Below the pieces are notes generated by a model. It saw only the letters and a list, made by a program, of their open reading frames with translations. It searched no databases and was not told the origin of the DNA. A program made the position numbers and the translations under genes. From NCBI RefSeq assembly GCF_027943255.1, contig NC_072893.1:118357784-118421783 (forward strand): DNA of 64,000 nt, given 5' to 3'. Positions 45,865 through 57,000 of this stretch are shown here, piece after piece. Within the stretch, counting starts at the first letter, position 1. The number at the start of each line of letters is the position of its first letter. The stretch comes from Anastrepha obliqua. Lineage: Eukaryota > Arthropoda > Insecta > Diptera > Tephritidae.

Positions 45865-47501
45865 TCATGTTAGTTACACTATTTATAACTCGAGAACGGC
45901 TGAACCGATTTGGCTGAAAATTGGTGGAGAGGTAGCTTAGAACCAGGAGAAAGACATAGGATACTTTTTATCCCATTCGAACGCGTTTCCGTGAAGCCAC
46001 TATAAAATGTGGTATAAGAAAAACGACAGACATATATAATCACAGTAATTTGTATTCTCTTTGAATCATCATTATCAATGCCGCGACCAAGACGATCGAA
46101 TGTTTCCCGACAAAGCCGTAATTCAAGAAGGATACGAAACATTGCGAATGAAATGACTGAAGAAGCGCAAGGAATTGCCCGTGAAGAGCGCCGCGTTAGT
46201 ATGGCTCGACTTCGTGCTTCTCAATCACAAGAGCAAAGCGAGGCAGCCCGTGAAACGGCTCGGTTGACAATGCGAAATCGTCGAGCGAAGATCGTCAAGA
46301 TCGTCGAAGAGATCAACAAGTAGATCATTTTCGACGCACAAGAAGAGAATTATCAAGTGCTGATTTAAATCGAGCAGCGTTTCGATATGATTGCAACACT
46401 GATTACTGCTTGCATCCTACCGTTTGCATTGGGCCAATGAACGTTGTTTGCGAGTATTGTGGCGCATTACTCAGCAATGTCCAAAGTTTTATCAGCATCG
46501 AAAATCATCATCTGGGACGAATGCACAATGGCGCGTGCATTAGAAGCACTTAACCGAACATTGAAAGATATACGCAATGACTCGATATGTTTTGGAGGCG
46601 CAATGCTTGTACTGTCTGGCGACTTCCGCCAAACACTGCCAGTAATTCCAAGATCAACAGCTGCTGACGAAATAAACGCTTGCCTCAAATCATCGAATCT
46701 ATGGCGCTATGTGAAGAAACTTCAGCTGACAACAAACATGAGAGTTACATTATTTAATGATACATCTACTGAAGATTTCTCTGAGCAATTACTGACTATC
46801 GGTAATGGTCGAGTACCTGTCGACGAATCGAGCGGATTGATTTCATTTCCTCAGAATTTCTGTAACTTTGTCTCATCGAAAGATGAACTTATCAATAAAG
46901 TATTCCCAGATCCATTGACTGTGTAACAACTGAAGATGAAGCCACCAACTATCTAATTGAATTTTTAAACTCCTTGGATGTGCCTGGCTTACCACCGCAC
47001 AATTTACGCCTAAAAGTTGGCTCCGTAGTAATCTGCTTCGAAACATAAGCCCACAAAAACTTTGCAACGGTACGCGTTTGGTGGTAAATAAATTGATGAA
47101 CAATGTGAAGGTGAAGAAGTTCTCATTCCGAGGATTCCGATGATCCCAACCGATCTTCCGTTATAGTTTAAAATACTTCAATTTCCGATCCGTCTTGCAT
47201 TCGCCATGACCATTAACAAATCACAAGGCCAATCCTTGAAAGTTTGTGGTCTGAATTTAGAAAATCAATATTCCTCAATTATATGTGGCATGTTCACGGG
47301 TCGGAAAACCATTTGCGTTGTTTGTTCTTGCACCTGATAATAGAACAAAAAATGTCGTGTATCACAAGGAGCTTAACTGAAGAGTGCAATCTATTAAAGC
47401 TTCATTGAAATACTTGATTAATAAAAAAATTAACTTAATAAAATCAAAAATCTGCTTTTTTATTGCCTCTAGGGCGGAACAAAGTTCGCCGGGTCAGCTA
47501 G
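45865..47501 (+). mobile_element. Helitron with large internal deletion
   Basis: The left end begins TC and runs into 'aactcgagaacggctgaacc', a Helitron 5' signature. The right end is a GC-rich hairpin ('gggcggaac ... gttcgcc') followed by CTAG and T, the standard 3' terminus. An N-terminal frame (M-P-R-P-R-R-S-N-V, 46078-46323, very Arg-rich) and a helicase frame (46444-46926) survive. Near 46465 the sequence passes from the N-terminal protein region (C-E-Y-C-G-A) straight into the PIF1 helicase, so the Rep/HUH nuclease and the helicase Walker A region are missing. Confidence 0.85.
46444..46926 (+). pseudogene. Helitron PIF1-like helicase, partial
   Basis: An open frame of 160 codons containing the Walker B-like I-I-I-W-D-E-C-T-M-A and G-D-F-R-Q-T-L-P-V-I-P, then L-T-T-N-M-R-V. 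It ends at a TAA at 46924. Further helicase coding resumes with frame breaks to about 47380, including the [10 protein letters not shown] motif near 47215. In an intact Helitron this is the C-terminal part of a Rep/helicase protein that unwinds DNA during rolling-circle transposition. No Walker A motif remains. Confidence 0.85.
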
Positions 47502-47540
47502 TTTTAAATAAATTTACAATTTATTCGTGAAAGTAATAGT

Positions 47541-47830
47541 TCGGCCGCCGTACCTGAATGGGTATGTGCCTGACTACCATTCGGAAAAGCGTAAGCTCAA
47601 ATCTCCGTGCATGAAACACCAAAATGAAATGAAAAAGTTTTGTCTAATGGCGGTCGCCCCACGCCCTAAAAAAATTTTTCATAAAAATATCTGCCGTTCG
47701 CAGTCGCCTTAAAACTGTAGGTCCCTCCATTTGTGGACCAACATCAAGTCGTATACGACAAAGAGGAGAAAGAGCTCTGCCAAATACACAGAAAGAGAGT
47801 AAGCGCCAATTGTATATCTCATTTTAGAAA
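47541..47830 (+). mobile_element. degraded tRNA-derived SINE, copy 3
   Basis: Matches copy 1 through 'ggccgccgta', 'accattcgga', 'gcggtcgcccc', 'aaaaatatctgccgttcg', 'gtaggtccctccatttgtgga' and 'gcgccaattg'. The B box is decayed ('gctcaaatct'). Older than copies 1 and 2. Confidence 0.75.
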
Positions 47831-50146
47831 ATATATATTTTTTTAATATTGAAAAAAAAAGAGAGTACCTACTGCTCAACGCTACAACTCTATCTTTGAC
47901 CCTTTCAAGTAGTGAACTTCATTTAGCCATTCCACATTGTAGAAAAATGAAATGATGCACTTGGAAAAGGGTTCCACAAAATTTCTCAATGAGCACCTTC
48001 ACTCTTCCACTTTTTGAGAGTGAGTAATTAAATAACCAATTTGCAAATTAGACAACATCTCTCACTACAAATGCGTGCGCGCCACCCCCCTTTTGCGCTT
48101 TAGGAAATCACTGAAAAGCAATGCACAAAATTATATGAAAAAGTAACCCTCGCAACTAAACGCAAAATAAGCGAAAATTTAATAAGGATAATTGAGTATT
48201 AGCACAAGTGAGGCAAAAGTGAACGAAATTCATTGGACCAAGTACATATTTTATAGGCATTTTCGTTTTAATTTTTTTCTTTGCTATTGAAAAATTGAAA
48301 TATTATCAATAACAGAATTTAAATTGCCAGACATACTAATAAGCGAATGTGGGCCGCAAAATGTGGGTGCGGGCGGTCTTAGAATATTCACCAAGTACTC
48401 TATGCGAATAGACATGTGTGTATGTGTGTGAGTGTGTTGATGAGCAACGCACCAATTACCTCGTCAAGAAGTCATTACCATGCGCAGAAAATGCTAAAAG
48501 CAGCATGAAGTAACGCAGCATAATTTTCTTAAAGCTTAAGTGGAGCGCGGCCCCTCTACACGCTCCTATTTCTCTTACTCCTCCTTACTCTACCCAATTT
48601 CCCCTCCATCTTCACTTGCGATTTACTTAGGTATTTCACATACATACATACATTTATTCAGAAATGCTGCTGGCAGCGGAAAAGTAATGCCGTAGCGGAA
48701 AAGGGAAATACGCTGTTGACAGGAAATACACTCGAAATTGGCAATTTTGCATTTACGTTAATAATACTCCAGCGTATTTACTACTACTTTACGCGTCTAG
48801 GAAAAAGGGAGCAAAGCTGCAAATAGACGAGCAAGAAATGTGAAATAAAAATGTAGAGTAAAATAGCGTACGAATGGAAATAGCACATCAAGCAAGCCAA
48901 GTTGGAAAGGTACGCAATTTTGAAAGCCACCCAGCGGTGGTGCGAAGCTGAATTCGATTGACTAGACGAAGCACGGTTTATTTGTAGAGCAGTGGCGCAT
49001 TGAAGTGAGGTGAGAGAAAAATGTGAGCTGAGAAGAGAAAAGAACCGAATAAAAAAGCGGAAAGCTGAAGATAGAATGCAGACGTGGCAGCTCTGCAACA
49101 ACACTGCCATGCCGCATAGACATTAACAATATCATCATGGCTGTCTTCCGCGCGCCGCCACACCGTTGCTGCTGCTGCTGTTGCCGTGGACGTTGTCACT
49201 GTCGTCGTAAGCCAATATGACGCGCAATTATTTGTAATGGAGACGTCATAAAAAACGCCGTATGAAGCAAAATAAAAGTGAAGTACTACAAAATAAAAAA
49301 ATTAAAAAATACAAATGAAAGCAACGAAACGAGGCGTCTGCTAGCTAACTGCCGGCTACAAAAGTTTTCTTCACAATTTTGTGCATCGTGTTTTTTTGCG
49401 TTTTTTTTGTGTGTCTTATTGGCAGTCAGCTTGTGCAAGTGAAATCGTATTTCAAAGATGGCGCCAAGTATGGCGGTGTTATTGGCACATAAATAGTAGT
49501 AAACACACACACACACATTTACGGCAGTGCCAGCAGACAGTTCGCTAGTGGTGCGAGCTGGCTCAAAAGTTTAAAGTTTTTTTGTGGATTTTATTTTTTT
49601 GCAAGCAGATAAAAATGGCACGCATAGTTTACTTTTCTACTTCACGCTGATTGCCATAGTTCGTGTAGTTAGACGTCGCTCTTACATTATTTGTTTGTTG
49701 TAGTTGGTTTTTGTTGTCTAGTAGCTGCAAATTGGCATTGCATTGCATGCACAAAGTTGAACAGTGCAAAGCGCTTGGAGGCTTGGTTGGCGAAGAGCAA
49801 AGCAACACTTAGGCTAAGTGGCAAAGAGCAAAGGAACTGTGTGAGCAAATGGTGAAAGAGTGGGGGATTTTATAGTTCGTTCGCTGTTTGTTAGTTTTAA
49901 AGTGTAAAGTGTGGATATTTTTCGTGAACGAAATTAAGAAATAATTTTAAAAGCGAACTGACGATGAAGTACATATATTGGCGAAATGTGCTACTGTTGA
50001 TTCTCCAATTCTCAAGAAAAACAGAGTGAAAAAAAAATGTTTTTGTTTTCTGTGTAAAATTCCTTGCAAATGTGCATTTGGTTACAAAAAGTCGGCAAAT
50101 AAGAAATTTTAAAATTTTGTTAAACTTAAGTGTCTTTTTAATTTGG
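47831..50146. other. transposon-poor upstream flank
   Basis: No element recognised. A short GC-rich stretch with CTG and GCC repeats lies at 49080-49210, and a CA run at 49500-49515. I found no supported exon. Candidate regulatory DNA by position only. Confidence 0.3.
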
Positions 50147-50160
50147 TATACGAGGTGTGT

Positions 50161-50477
50161 GGCCGCCGTAGCCTAATGGGTTGGTGCGTGATCACCATTC
50201 GGAATTCACAGAGAGATCGTTGGTTCGAATCTCGGTGAAAGCAAAATTAATAAAAACATTTTTCTAATAGCGGTCGCCCCTCGGCAGGCAATGGCAAACC
50301 TCCGAGTGTATTTCTGCCATGAAAAAGCTCCTCATAAAAATATCTGCCGTTCGGAGTCGGCTTGAAACTGTAGGTCCCTCCATTTGTGGAACAACATCAA
50401 CTCGCACACCACAAATAGGAGGAGGAGCTCGGCCAAGCACCTAACAGAAGTGTACGCGCCAATTATTTATTTATTTT
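50161..50477 (+). mobile_element. tRNA-derived SINE, copy 1 (reference copy)
   Basis: The tRNA-like head has an A box ('tagcctaatgggttgg', from 50169) and a perfect B box GGTTCGAATCT at 50222-50232. The body is 'gcggtcgcccctcggcaggca', 'tctgccgttcggagtcgg', 'gtccctccatttgtgg', 'gtgtacgcgccaatt', ending in an (ATTT)n tail. The direct repeat TATACGAGGTGTGT flanks it (50147-50160 and 50478-50491), produced from the mariner TIR. About 317 bp. Confidence 0.9.
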
Positions 50478-51229
50478 TATACGAGGTGTGTTCAAAAAGT
50501 ATCGCGAATTTTGAATATCCGCAGGTTACGGTTATTCGAATTTCGATTTCTTTGTTGCAATATACTGGTATTCATGTCTCCCACTCATGCCAACGAGTCC
50601 GGCCATTTTAAATGTTCAGTTAATTGTTGACAGCTGCTTTGCTTGCACGTGTTTCGGCTCGTCTTCGATTTTTACCTATTAAAAAAGATGGATCAAAGAA
50701 CCTGTATCAAATTTTGTGTGAAAAGCGAAATTAAGTGCGCAGATGCATTTGTGTCATGCTGAAAACAGTGAAGCCCGTAAACGCAATTCCGACTCAGCTG
50801 TTTCGATCAAACTAATGAGAACCCCATGTAAATGAAAAGTTCCTTCCTTCCTTATCGTAGTACCGTAGATTTTATTTCACGATTATTAAAAAAATTCCCT
50901 AATTCCGACCCAGCTGATTGCTCTCTCACCACACAGTGCTGCCAAGCAGTACATTTCGAAATCATTTACAAAATAAACTTAGAAAAATGATAATTTTTGT
51001 TAAAATAGCTTAAAAATAATGTTGAATAATGTTAATTATAGATAAATGAACTATTTGCATTTGTTGGTTTTTGGCTTTGGTTTATTAAACAATGAAAAAT
51101 TGTAGCTGATAACGCGGATGTGTGAAAAAGTGTGTAAGCAAAAATATCAATGGCAACATTGTGTCGATACAAGCAGATGCATATGCATATATATTCATAA
51201 ATTTGTGTACAAACATATTAAACACGGAA

Positions 51230-51582
51230 ATGGCGCCGAACGACGAGCATCTTGTATCGCTAGTACAAGACAAAAAGGAACTCTACGACAAGAGCAATCC
51301 TCTATATAAGTTCCAGGGAAGGAAAACGTCGATATGGGAACAGATCGGAAAGGAGCTGCGCACAAGTGGTGAGTGGGAGCTATATTTACTAGTATTTCAA
51401 ATTTCATAACAAAGTTATTTTAAAGGTGAGGTATGCAGAGGGAGGTGGTTAGCTCTTCGCGATCGGTATGGCAGAGAAGCCAGAAAATCAGAAGCACCAT
51501 CAGGCAGTGGAGCAGAATACCAGAGGCCGTGGTATCTGCTTGAAAGCATGCCATTTTTAAGGCTGCATGTTATTCCTCGACC
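51230..51582 (+). CDS. MADF-domain (Myb/SANT-like) accessory protein of Harbinger element, partial
   Basis: ATG at 51230 (M-A-P-N-D-E-H-L-V-S-L-V-Q). Exon 1 ends at 51368 with a GTGAGT donor; a 57-bp fly-size intron ends in AAAG at 51425; exon 2 resumes in frame. Joined, it gives the MADF pattern: L-V, L-Y-D-K-S-N-P-L-Y, W-E-Q-I-G-K-E-L, then (across the junction) G-E-V-C-R-G-R-W-L-A-L-R-D-R-Y-G-R-E, and W-Y-L-L-E-S-M-P-F-L. A GTAAGT at 51583 may be a second donor, and downstream coding seems lost. MADF proteins act as DNA-binding partners of Harbinger transposases. Open over about 98 codons with no stop, better preserved than the mariner around it. Confidence 0.75.
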
Positions 51583-51639
51583 GTAAGTATAGTTGGAATA
51601 TTTTTATAAAGCGATAACTAATAACGTTTTTTTAAAGAA

Positions 51640-51792
51640 TTGGATTTGGTAACCACTTGTGCCCCAATTCCTATTTAATGGCCGAACTTTATACCTTCTG
51701 CACTTTTTTTGGTCCTTGTATTTTTTATATAAAATATATAGTTGAAATAAATTAAGAAATAAGTCGCAAATTTCGATGTCTTCTTCATCCAT
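51640..51792 (-). pseudogene. Harbinger transposase N-terminus, truncated
   Basis: Minus strand from ATG at 51792: M-D-E-E-D-I-E-I-C-D-L-F-L, then C-R-R-Y-K-V-R-P-L-N-R-N-W-G-T-S-G-Y, like the R-R-x-W-V-R-P-L-N opening of HARBI1-type transposases. The frame then degrades into A/T-rich DNA, and the whole catalytic domain is absent. The recognised similarity is short, so the assignment rests on this motif plus the MADF neighbour. Confidence 0.6.
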
Positions 51793-52911
51793 TTTGTCAC
51801 CGATGTATTTTGTAAATATTGTTTGTATGTATGTAACCAACTAAAACAGCTGTTATCTACGGGAAATAGTTTTGTGCACAGTAAGGGATTGCGGTAAGGA
51901 AATTCCGTGCGGGCTTCACTGTTTTAAGCTTCATACGGAGAAGCTACTTTGGACCAAAGCAACGTTTATCGGTCGTACAAAATGTTCTCAGAAGGCCGAG
52001 AAGATGTGAACGACGAAAAGCGTGCCGGACGCCCGAGCATTTCAACAACAGACGAAAAAATCGTTGAATTCGAATCACCGTTAGAGAAGTTGCTGAGGAT
52101 CTAGACATCTCGATAGGCTCGTGCCATTCGATTTTTTTCAATGATTTGGGCATGAGACGGGTCGCCGCAAAATTCGTAACAAAACTGCTCAATTTCGACC
52201 AAAAGCAGCATCGCATGAACGTTGCTAATGAGATGTTGGACTCTGTCCGCGATGACCCAAATTTGCTCCAGAGGGTCATAACTGGTGACGAATCGTGGGT
52301 TTATGGTTATGACGTGGAAACCAAAGCTCAATCATCTCAATGGAAGCTGCCGCACGAACCAAGACCGAAAAAAGCGCGCCAAGTTCGGTCGAATGTAAAA
52401 GTTTTGCTTATCGTTTTCTTCGCTTGCAGGGGCGTTGTGCATCATGAGTTCTTGCCACAGGGTAAAACGGTCAATAAAGAATATTACCTGCAAGTTATGC
52501 GGAATTTGCGCGAAGGAATCTGCCAGAAACGCCCGGATTTGTGGAAGAACAAAAATTGGCTCTAGAATCACGATAACGCCCCTGCTGACACATCGTTGCT
52601 TGTGCGCGACTTTTTGGCCAAAAACAACACACTAATGTTGCCACAGCCCCCGGATGCCCCAGATCTGGCCCCTGTGAGTTTTTATTGTTCCCGAAACTGA
52701 AGAGGAGACGCTACGCTACGATTGACGAAATAAAAACGCCATCGAAGGAGGAGCTGAACAAATAAAAAAAAACATGATTTTTTGAAGTGCTTCGAAAAAA
52801 ACGTTGGCACACGTTGGATTACTTTGAAGAGGACAAAATAGATATTAATGAATAAATAAATAATTTTTGAAAAAACACAAAATTCGTGATACTTTTTGAA
52901 CATACCTCGTA

Positions 52912-53986
52912 TTGTGTTTGTATTATATTTGGCTGGAGAATCACAACCAGCAATTGTTCGGGCGCTCGAGCAGCTTAAAGTAAGGAAAGCTTTTTTAGCG
53001 CTCCATTACTCGTTGCAATGATCCTGGTAGCATCGCGAAACGTGATGGAGGTGGTCACTAAAAGACTGCAACGTCACGTGAAAGGGTTCAAAAAGTGGCG
53101 AGGCGACTTGAGCGAAATCCCCTACGAAGTGCCAATCAAATGGTGATAAAACTGAAAATATCTGACCGTAGCATCCACCGCATACTGAAAAATGATCTCA
53201 AAGTCAAGGTTTACAAGATCCAAAAGGCGCATGATCTCACACCAAAGCAGCAACAAATCAGACTTGAGAGAGCGAAGCGAAAGTGGTCAATTTCCGAACA
53301 TTGTGTTTTTTGACGACGGAATTTTCCGAATTGAGCAATTCGTGAACTCCCAAAACGATAGTGTTTATTTGACCGACCGTTCATACGAGAATTTGAGTCA
53401 TTGATTGGCCACCAGGAGGCAGCACCCGCCACAGGTAATGGGCGCTCTCCAATCATTTTCATCGAGTCTGGCGTCAAGGTAAATGCGAAATATTATCGGG
53501 AAAGTATTCTGGAGGTTACTTTGAAGCCATGGGAGACAAAAAATTGGGTGGCAAACCATGGACGTTTCAACAGGGCTCGGCACCGTCTCACGAAGCGTGT
53601 ACCAAGAATGGCTAAAAAACAACGTTCTGAGCTTTATAACGTCCACACAATGGCTCTCAAATTCAACAGACGTGAATCCGATGGATTATTCTCTTTGAAC
53701 CATATTCGAGAGCAACGTCCGAACTAAAAGATTCACCTGTTTCGAGACGCTGAAACAAGCCATTACCCACGAGTGGGACTAAATACCTGCAAGTCACATT
53801 CGTGCAGCTTACGATTCATTTTTGGACCGTCTCAAGGCCACAACCAAGACAAAAGGTGGTCATTTCGAGCAAAACCAAATTGATTCTTAATTTTGTATTA
53901 TTTTCACACAGTTTTTACTTTGAATTGAATAAAAGTAATTTTCCAAACTAAATTTATGGCCTTTTTAATTGGTTACACTTCGAGTG
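52912..53986 (+). mobile_element. DD37D Tc1/mariner element, copy 2, 5'-truncated
   Basis: Begins inside the transposase (G-W-R-I-T-T / L-A-G-E-S-Q-P-A-I frame) immediately after the mariner's right TA. It carries R-L-E-R-N-P-L-R-S-A-N-Q-M-V, S-D-R-S-I-H-R-I-L-K, F-F-D-D-G-I-F-R-I-E-Q (first Asp), a TGA at 53402, a 30-bp-scale deletion near 53430, and F-Q-Q-G-S-A-P-S-H with the same Asp-to-Gly change as copy 1. It ends with the inverted-end sequence 'ttacacttcgagtg' at 53986. Confidence 0.85.
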
Positions 53987-54848
53987 CATACATATTTTTT
54001 TCAGTATTCATTGACATTTTCTTATGGAAAGACTTACGCCTCAACAACGTTTACAAATCTTTCAACTGTATTACGAAAATCGAGCGTTCATCTCGCGCTC
54101 TGGCCAACAATTTTGCTCAGCGATGAGGCTCATTTTCGGCTTAATGGCTCCTTCAAAAAGCAAAGTTGCCATATTTAGTCTGAAGAGCAACTCGAAGCCA
54201 TTCAAGAACAACCATTACAACCATTGAAAACAACCGTTTGGTGCGGCCTATGAGCTGGATGAATCATCGGGCCATATTTCTCCAAAGACGAGGCTGGCGC
54301 CAATGTAACAGTGAGTGGCGAACGCTATCGCGCTTTGATAATCAACTTTTTGATACCAGAAATTGAAGCCCGTGATCTCCACAACATTTGGTTCCAACAA
54401 GACGGCAGATGGCGCTACTTTCCATACAGCCCATGAAACAATGGATTTACTGCGTCGTCGTTTCGATGCGCACAAATATCTCTCGTCTCCGACCAGTGGA
54501 TTGCCCACCAAGATCGTTTGATATCACACCTTTGGACTTCTATTTGTGGGGGTATGTAAAGTCTTAATGCTTTGTGGATAAACCAGCATCGATTATGGCA
54601 TTGGAAGCCAACATTACTAAAGTTATTCACGGGATAGCGACCGAAGTCCTCAAGTGAGTCATTCAAAATTGGTGTTTACGGATGGCCGAATTACGCCGCA
54701 GTTGCGGCCAACATTTCAAAGAGATTACTTAAAAAAATAAATGTCATAAACGGTTCTACACAAAAATAATAAAGATTGCCAAATTAATTTGAATTTTCTT
54801 TGTTTTATTTCAATTTAAAATCCGATACCCCTAAATTGATCACCCCTT
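53987..54848 (+). mobile_element. decayed DD41D-type mariner, left end missing
   Basis: ATG at 54024: M-E-R-L-T-P-Q-Q-R-L-Q-I-F-Q-L-Y-Y-E-N-R, then a deletion joins it to L-L-S-D-E-A-H-F-R-L-N-G (first Asp). E-A-G-A-N-V-T-V-S-G-E-R-Y-R-A-L and N-I-W-F-Q-Q-D-G (second Asp) follow with frameshifts. Later L-D-F-Y-L-W-G-type remains and a TAA. The right end has a TIR-like 'ccgatacccctaaattgatc ... acccctt'. The left end abuts the DD37D copy. Confidence 0.75.
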
Positions 54849-56461
54849 AACTTATTTTGGTTTTTAAGCAAAATTATAAACCGCATTAAGTGCGCTAAAA
54901 TATAATAATTTTAGCTCCAGGCATTGCATTAATGCCATTAATTTACAATTTATTTTATTTCCCATTGCCAATGTGAAAAATTTTCTTCGCTTCCACAACA
55001 AGCCGGAGTCTGCATTCACACGAACATTTGCCATGCGCGCTTTCTGGCAGGAAATGAAAGTATTGTAGAGTCAGCAACAAAAGCGGCAGTCGGCAGTCGG
55101 CAGTCGGCAGTCGTTTTTAACAAGGTAATCTAAGATTTTTCTTTAGCATTGCGTGGTTTTTCCATGGCGGCACATTTCCGGTGCTTATGCGGCAGCTGCT
55201 GGCTGCTTGTCGGACTTTTCGCCAACTAACTTTGCCGCATGCTACATATTTTACTTTCTATTATTTATTTTCTTGTTTGTTTTTTGTTTTTTCTTTGTGT
55301 TACTACTAACGGTTATGCGTCACTCAAGAAAACTCCAGCCGCGCAAAACTGTTCGTTTGCATTTGTGCCACTTGTCGTTCAGATTTTCATTTCACATTTG
55401 CATTCATTTTCGATTCATGGCTCGATTCTTATTTGGCTGGCAATTTGGTTGACTAAATTGCCAACTAACGGCTCAAGCACACGAATGAGCGCATGAATGG
55501 CGGCTGAATGAAGGCAACCGCGTTGTCGGATTGAGCGCTGTGCGCACGTCACCAACATTGCCACCGCTGCTGGTCCCTAAGTGGCATTGGCTTGCCAACA
55601 TTTTTTGTATTGCTACGCCTAGATTTTCGCCACCTGATTACTGCTCTTATTTTCCATTATACTCGTATAAATGACAAATATAGCAGCAATTTTGTGTGTG
55701 TGTGTTGCCAATTTCTGTAGACCTGCTTAATTTTACTTTTTATTTGCAGTCATTTGTATTCGACTTGCTTTATTTTGCATTTTAATGATTGCCGTATTGT
55801 ATTTCGAGCACAAGCCTGGAGGGCAGAGAACGAGAATGTGGCTGGCTGGCTGGCTGAATGCTTGCCTAGCCGACTTGTTGGCTGATTGGATAACTGGCAG
55901 CTAGCGATCTGCTGCTGGTATTGGGTGGCTGCCTACCAGTCTGCGCTTTCTTGCCTGGCTGCCTGGCGGCCGCCTGCCTTGTCAGTTCCCTGCTAACTGG
56001 CGGCTTGTGTAGGAATTGAAGCTTAAATTAAATAATTGGGTGATTTTTTTCTCTTATTCTCTCTATATTTATTTGTTTGTGGGTCGTGAGTTCGTTGGCA
56101 GGTGGCGGCAACTGGCGGTTGTTGTCTGTATTGTTAGCTTGATTCCCATTGCTTTGTTTGATTGTATGCCAGTATTTTTGTAAGTAATAAGAATAATTGG
56201 AAAATTTCAATTAGGAAATAAGCCATAGAATGCGCGAATATTGTGGCTGTGTTTTTGAGTTTTTTACTTGATTTTATTAGTGATTCGCGATTTTTTCTTA
56301 TTTAATTTGCATTATTAATTATTTGCTCTACGCTTTAGTGCATTCAGCGCGGATAAAAATAGGAAAGGTGTACTAAAAGATGTGTTTGTACGTGAGGGTA
56401 GTTGCCAGACGGTGTATGCTGATTTTTCTAATCATTAGTGCAAATAAACGTATTTTTTATA
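54849..56461. other. upstream flank/intron, no gene seen
   Basis: Simple repeats: a GGCAGTC heptamer repeated four times at about 55086-55114 and GGCTG runs at 55840-55860. ORFs have no recognised motif. Confidence 0.3.
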
Positions 56462-56646
56462 CAAGGTGGCGCAAAATTAATTACCCTATATGAAGATTTA
56501 TAATCATGAAAAATGGATTTGTAGGTCAATCATATTTGACACTCGTGAATTAGACAGAAAAGCAATGGAGCGCGCAAAGGTCAATAATTTATTTTTAGTT
56601 AGTAAAAAAGTTATTAAAAAAAGATGATTAATTTTGCGCCACCTTG
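56462..56646 (+). mobile_element. MITE, TcMar-derived, 185 bp
   Basis: Inverted ends identical for 20 bp (CAAGGTGGCGCAAAATTAAT), TA on both sides (56460-61 and 56647-48). The interior matches the reverse complement of the 238-bp MITE at 25298. No coding. Confidence 0.88.
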
Positions 56647-56844
56647 TATGTACAACTACGTGCAGTTATGATTGATTACTCGATTCATAGGAGTTTATTT
56701 AAAAAAAATGCATGAGCTCTTGGAATTTTAACAATAATAAAATTTTATAGCAAATGTTTTACCGAGTCATCAGATCAGCATTTATTGCAGACATTACATT
56801 AATAAAAACATGTAAAAAAATGTAAGTTATAGTCCAGTGAACTT

Positions 56845-57000
56845 GTGTGTGACTGCTATTCGATTGGTCTTGGTTTTCAAAAACACTGAAGGCACTCAAA
56901 ACGAATTGATACAAAAATGTTTTTCTTATAAGATTCAGCACTCGGCAGGCAAACCTTCGAATGTTTTTCTGTAATGAAAAAAGTCGCTCATGAAGAAAAA
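56845..57000 (+). mobile_element. SINE fragment, copy 4
   Basis: Decayed match to the SINE body: 'gtgactgctattcg', 'aaaatgtttttct', 'ctcggcaggcaaacc', 'gtttttctgtaatgaaaaa'. The head and tail are not recognisable. Confidence 0.5.

Larger units (their letters stand above)
50766..51921 (+). mobile_element. PIF/Harbinger-derived element with a MADF gene, inserted in mariner
   Basis: Inverted ends CAGTGAAGCCCG (50766) and the same reversed (to 51921), extending outward as aaaacagtg. The interior has a MADF gene on the plus strand and, convergent to it, the N-terminal part of a Harbinger-type transposase on the minus strand. Most of the transposase is deleted, so it is non-autonomous. The mariner reading frame is split between M-L-K and the A-Y-G-E region. 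The target duplication could not be read with certainty. Confidence 0.8.
50151..52909 (+). mobile_element. DD34D mariner carrying two nested insertions
   Basis: Outer TIRs begin CGAGGTGTGTTC ('acgaggtgtg' at 50150; reversed at the right end, 52900-52909) with TA on both sides. The left TIR is cut after 10 bp by a SINE. ATG at 50688 opens M-D-Q-R-T-C-I-K-F-C-V-K-S-E-I-K, interrupted at 50766 by the MADF element. After 51921 the transposase resumes with M-R-R-V-A-A-K-F, L-L-N-F-D-Q-K-Q-H-R-M-N, T-G-D-E-S-W-V-Y (first Asp), a TAG where the second motif begins (N-H-D-N-A-P, second Asp), and a frameshift with loss of the third Asp. Same family as 61472. Confidence 0.9.

Noticed and set aside
48978..49199. 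Minus ORF with Ala/Thr repeat as candidate Vsx first exon
   Set aside because: No eh1 octapeptide, and I could not fit a phase-1 donor that would join to 33548.
50161..50240. Possible tRNA gene
   Set aside because: A and B boxes are present, but the sequence cannot form a full cloverleaf and is the head of a repeated SINE.
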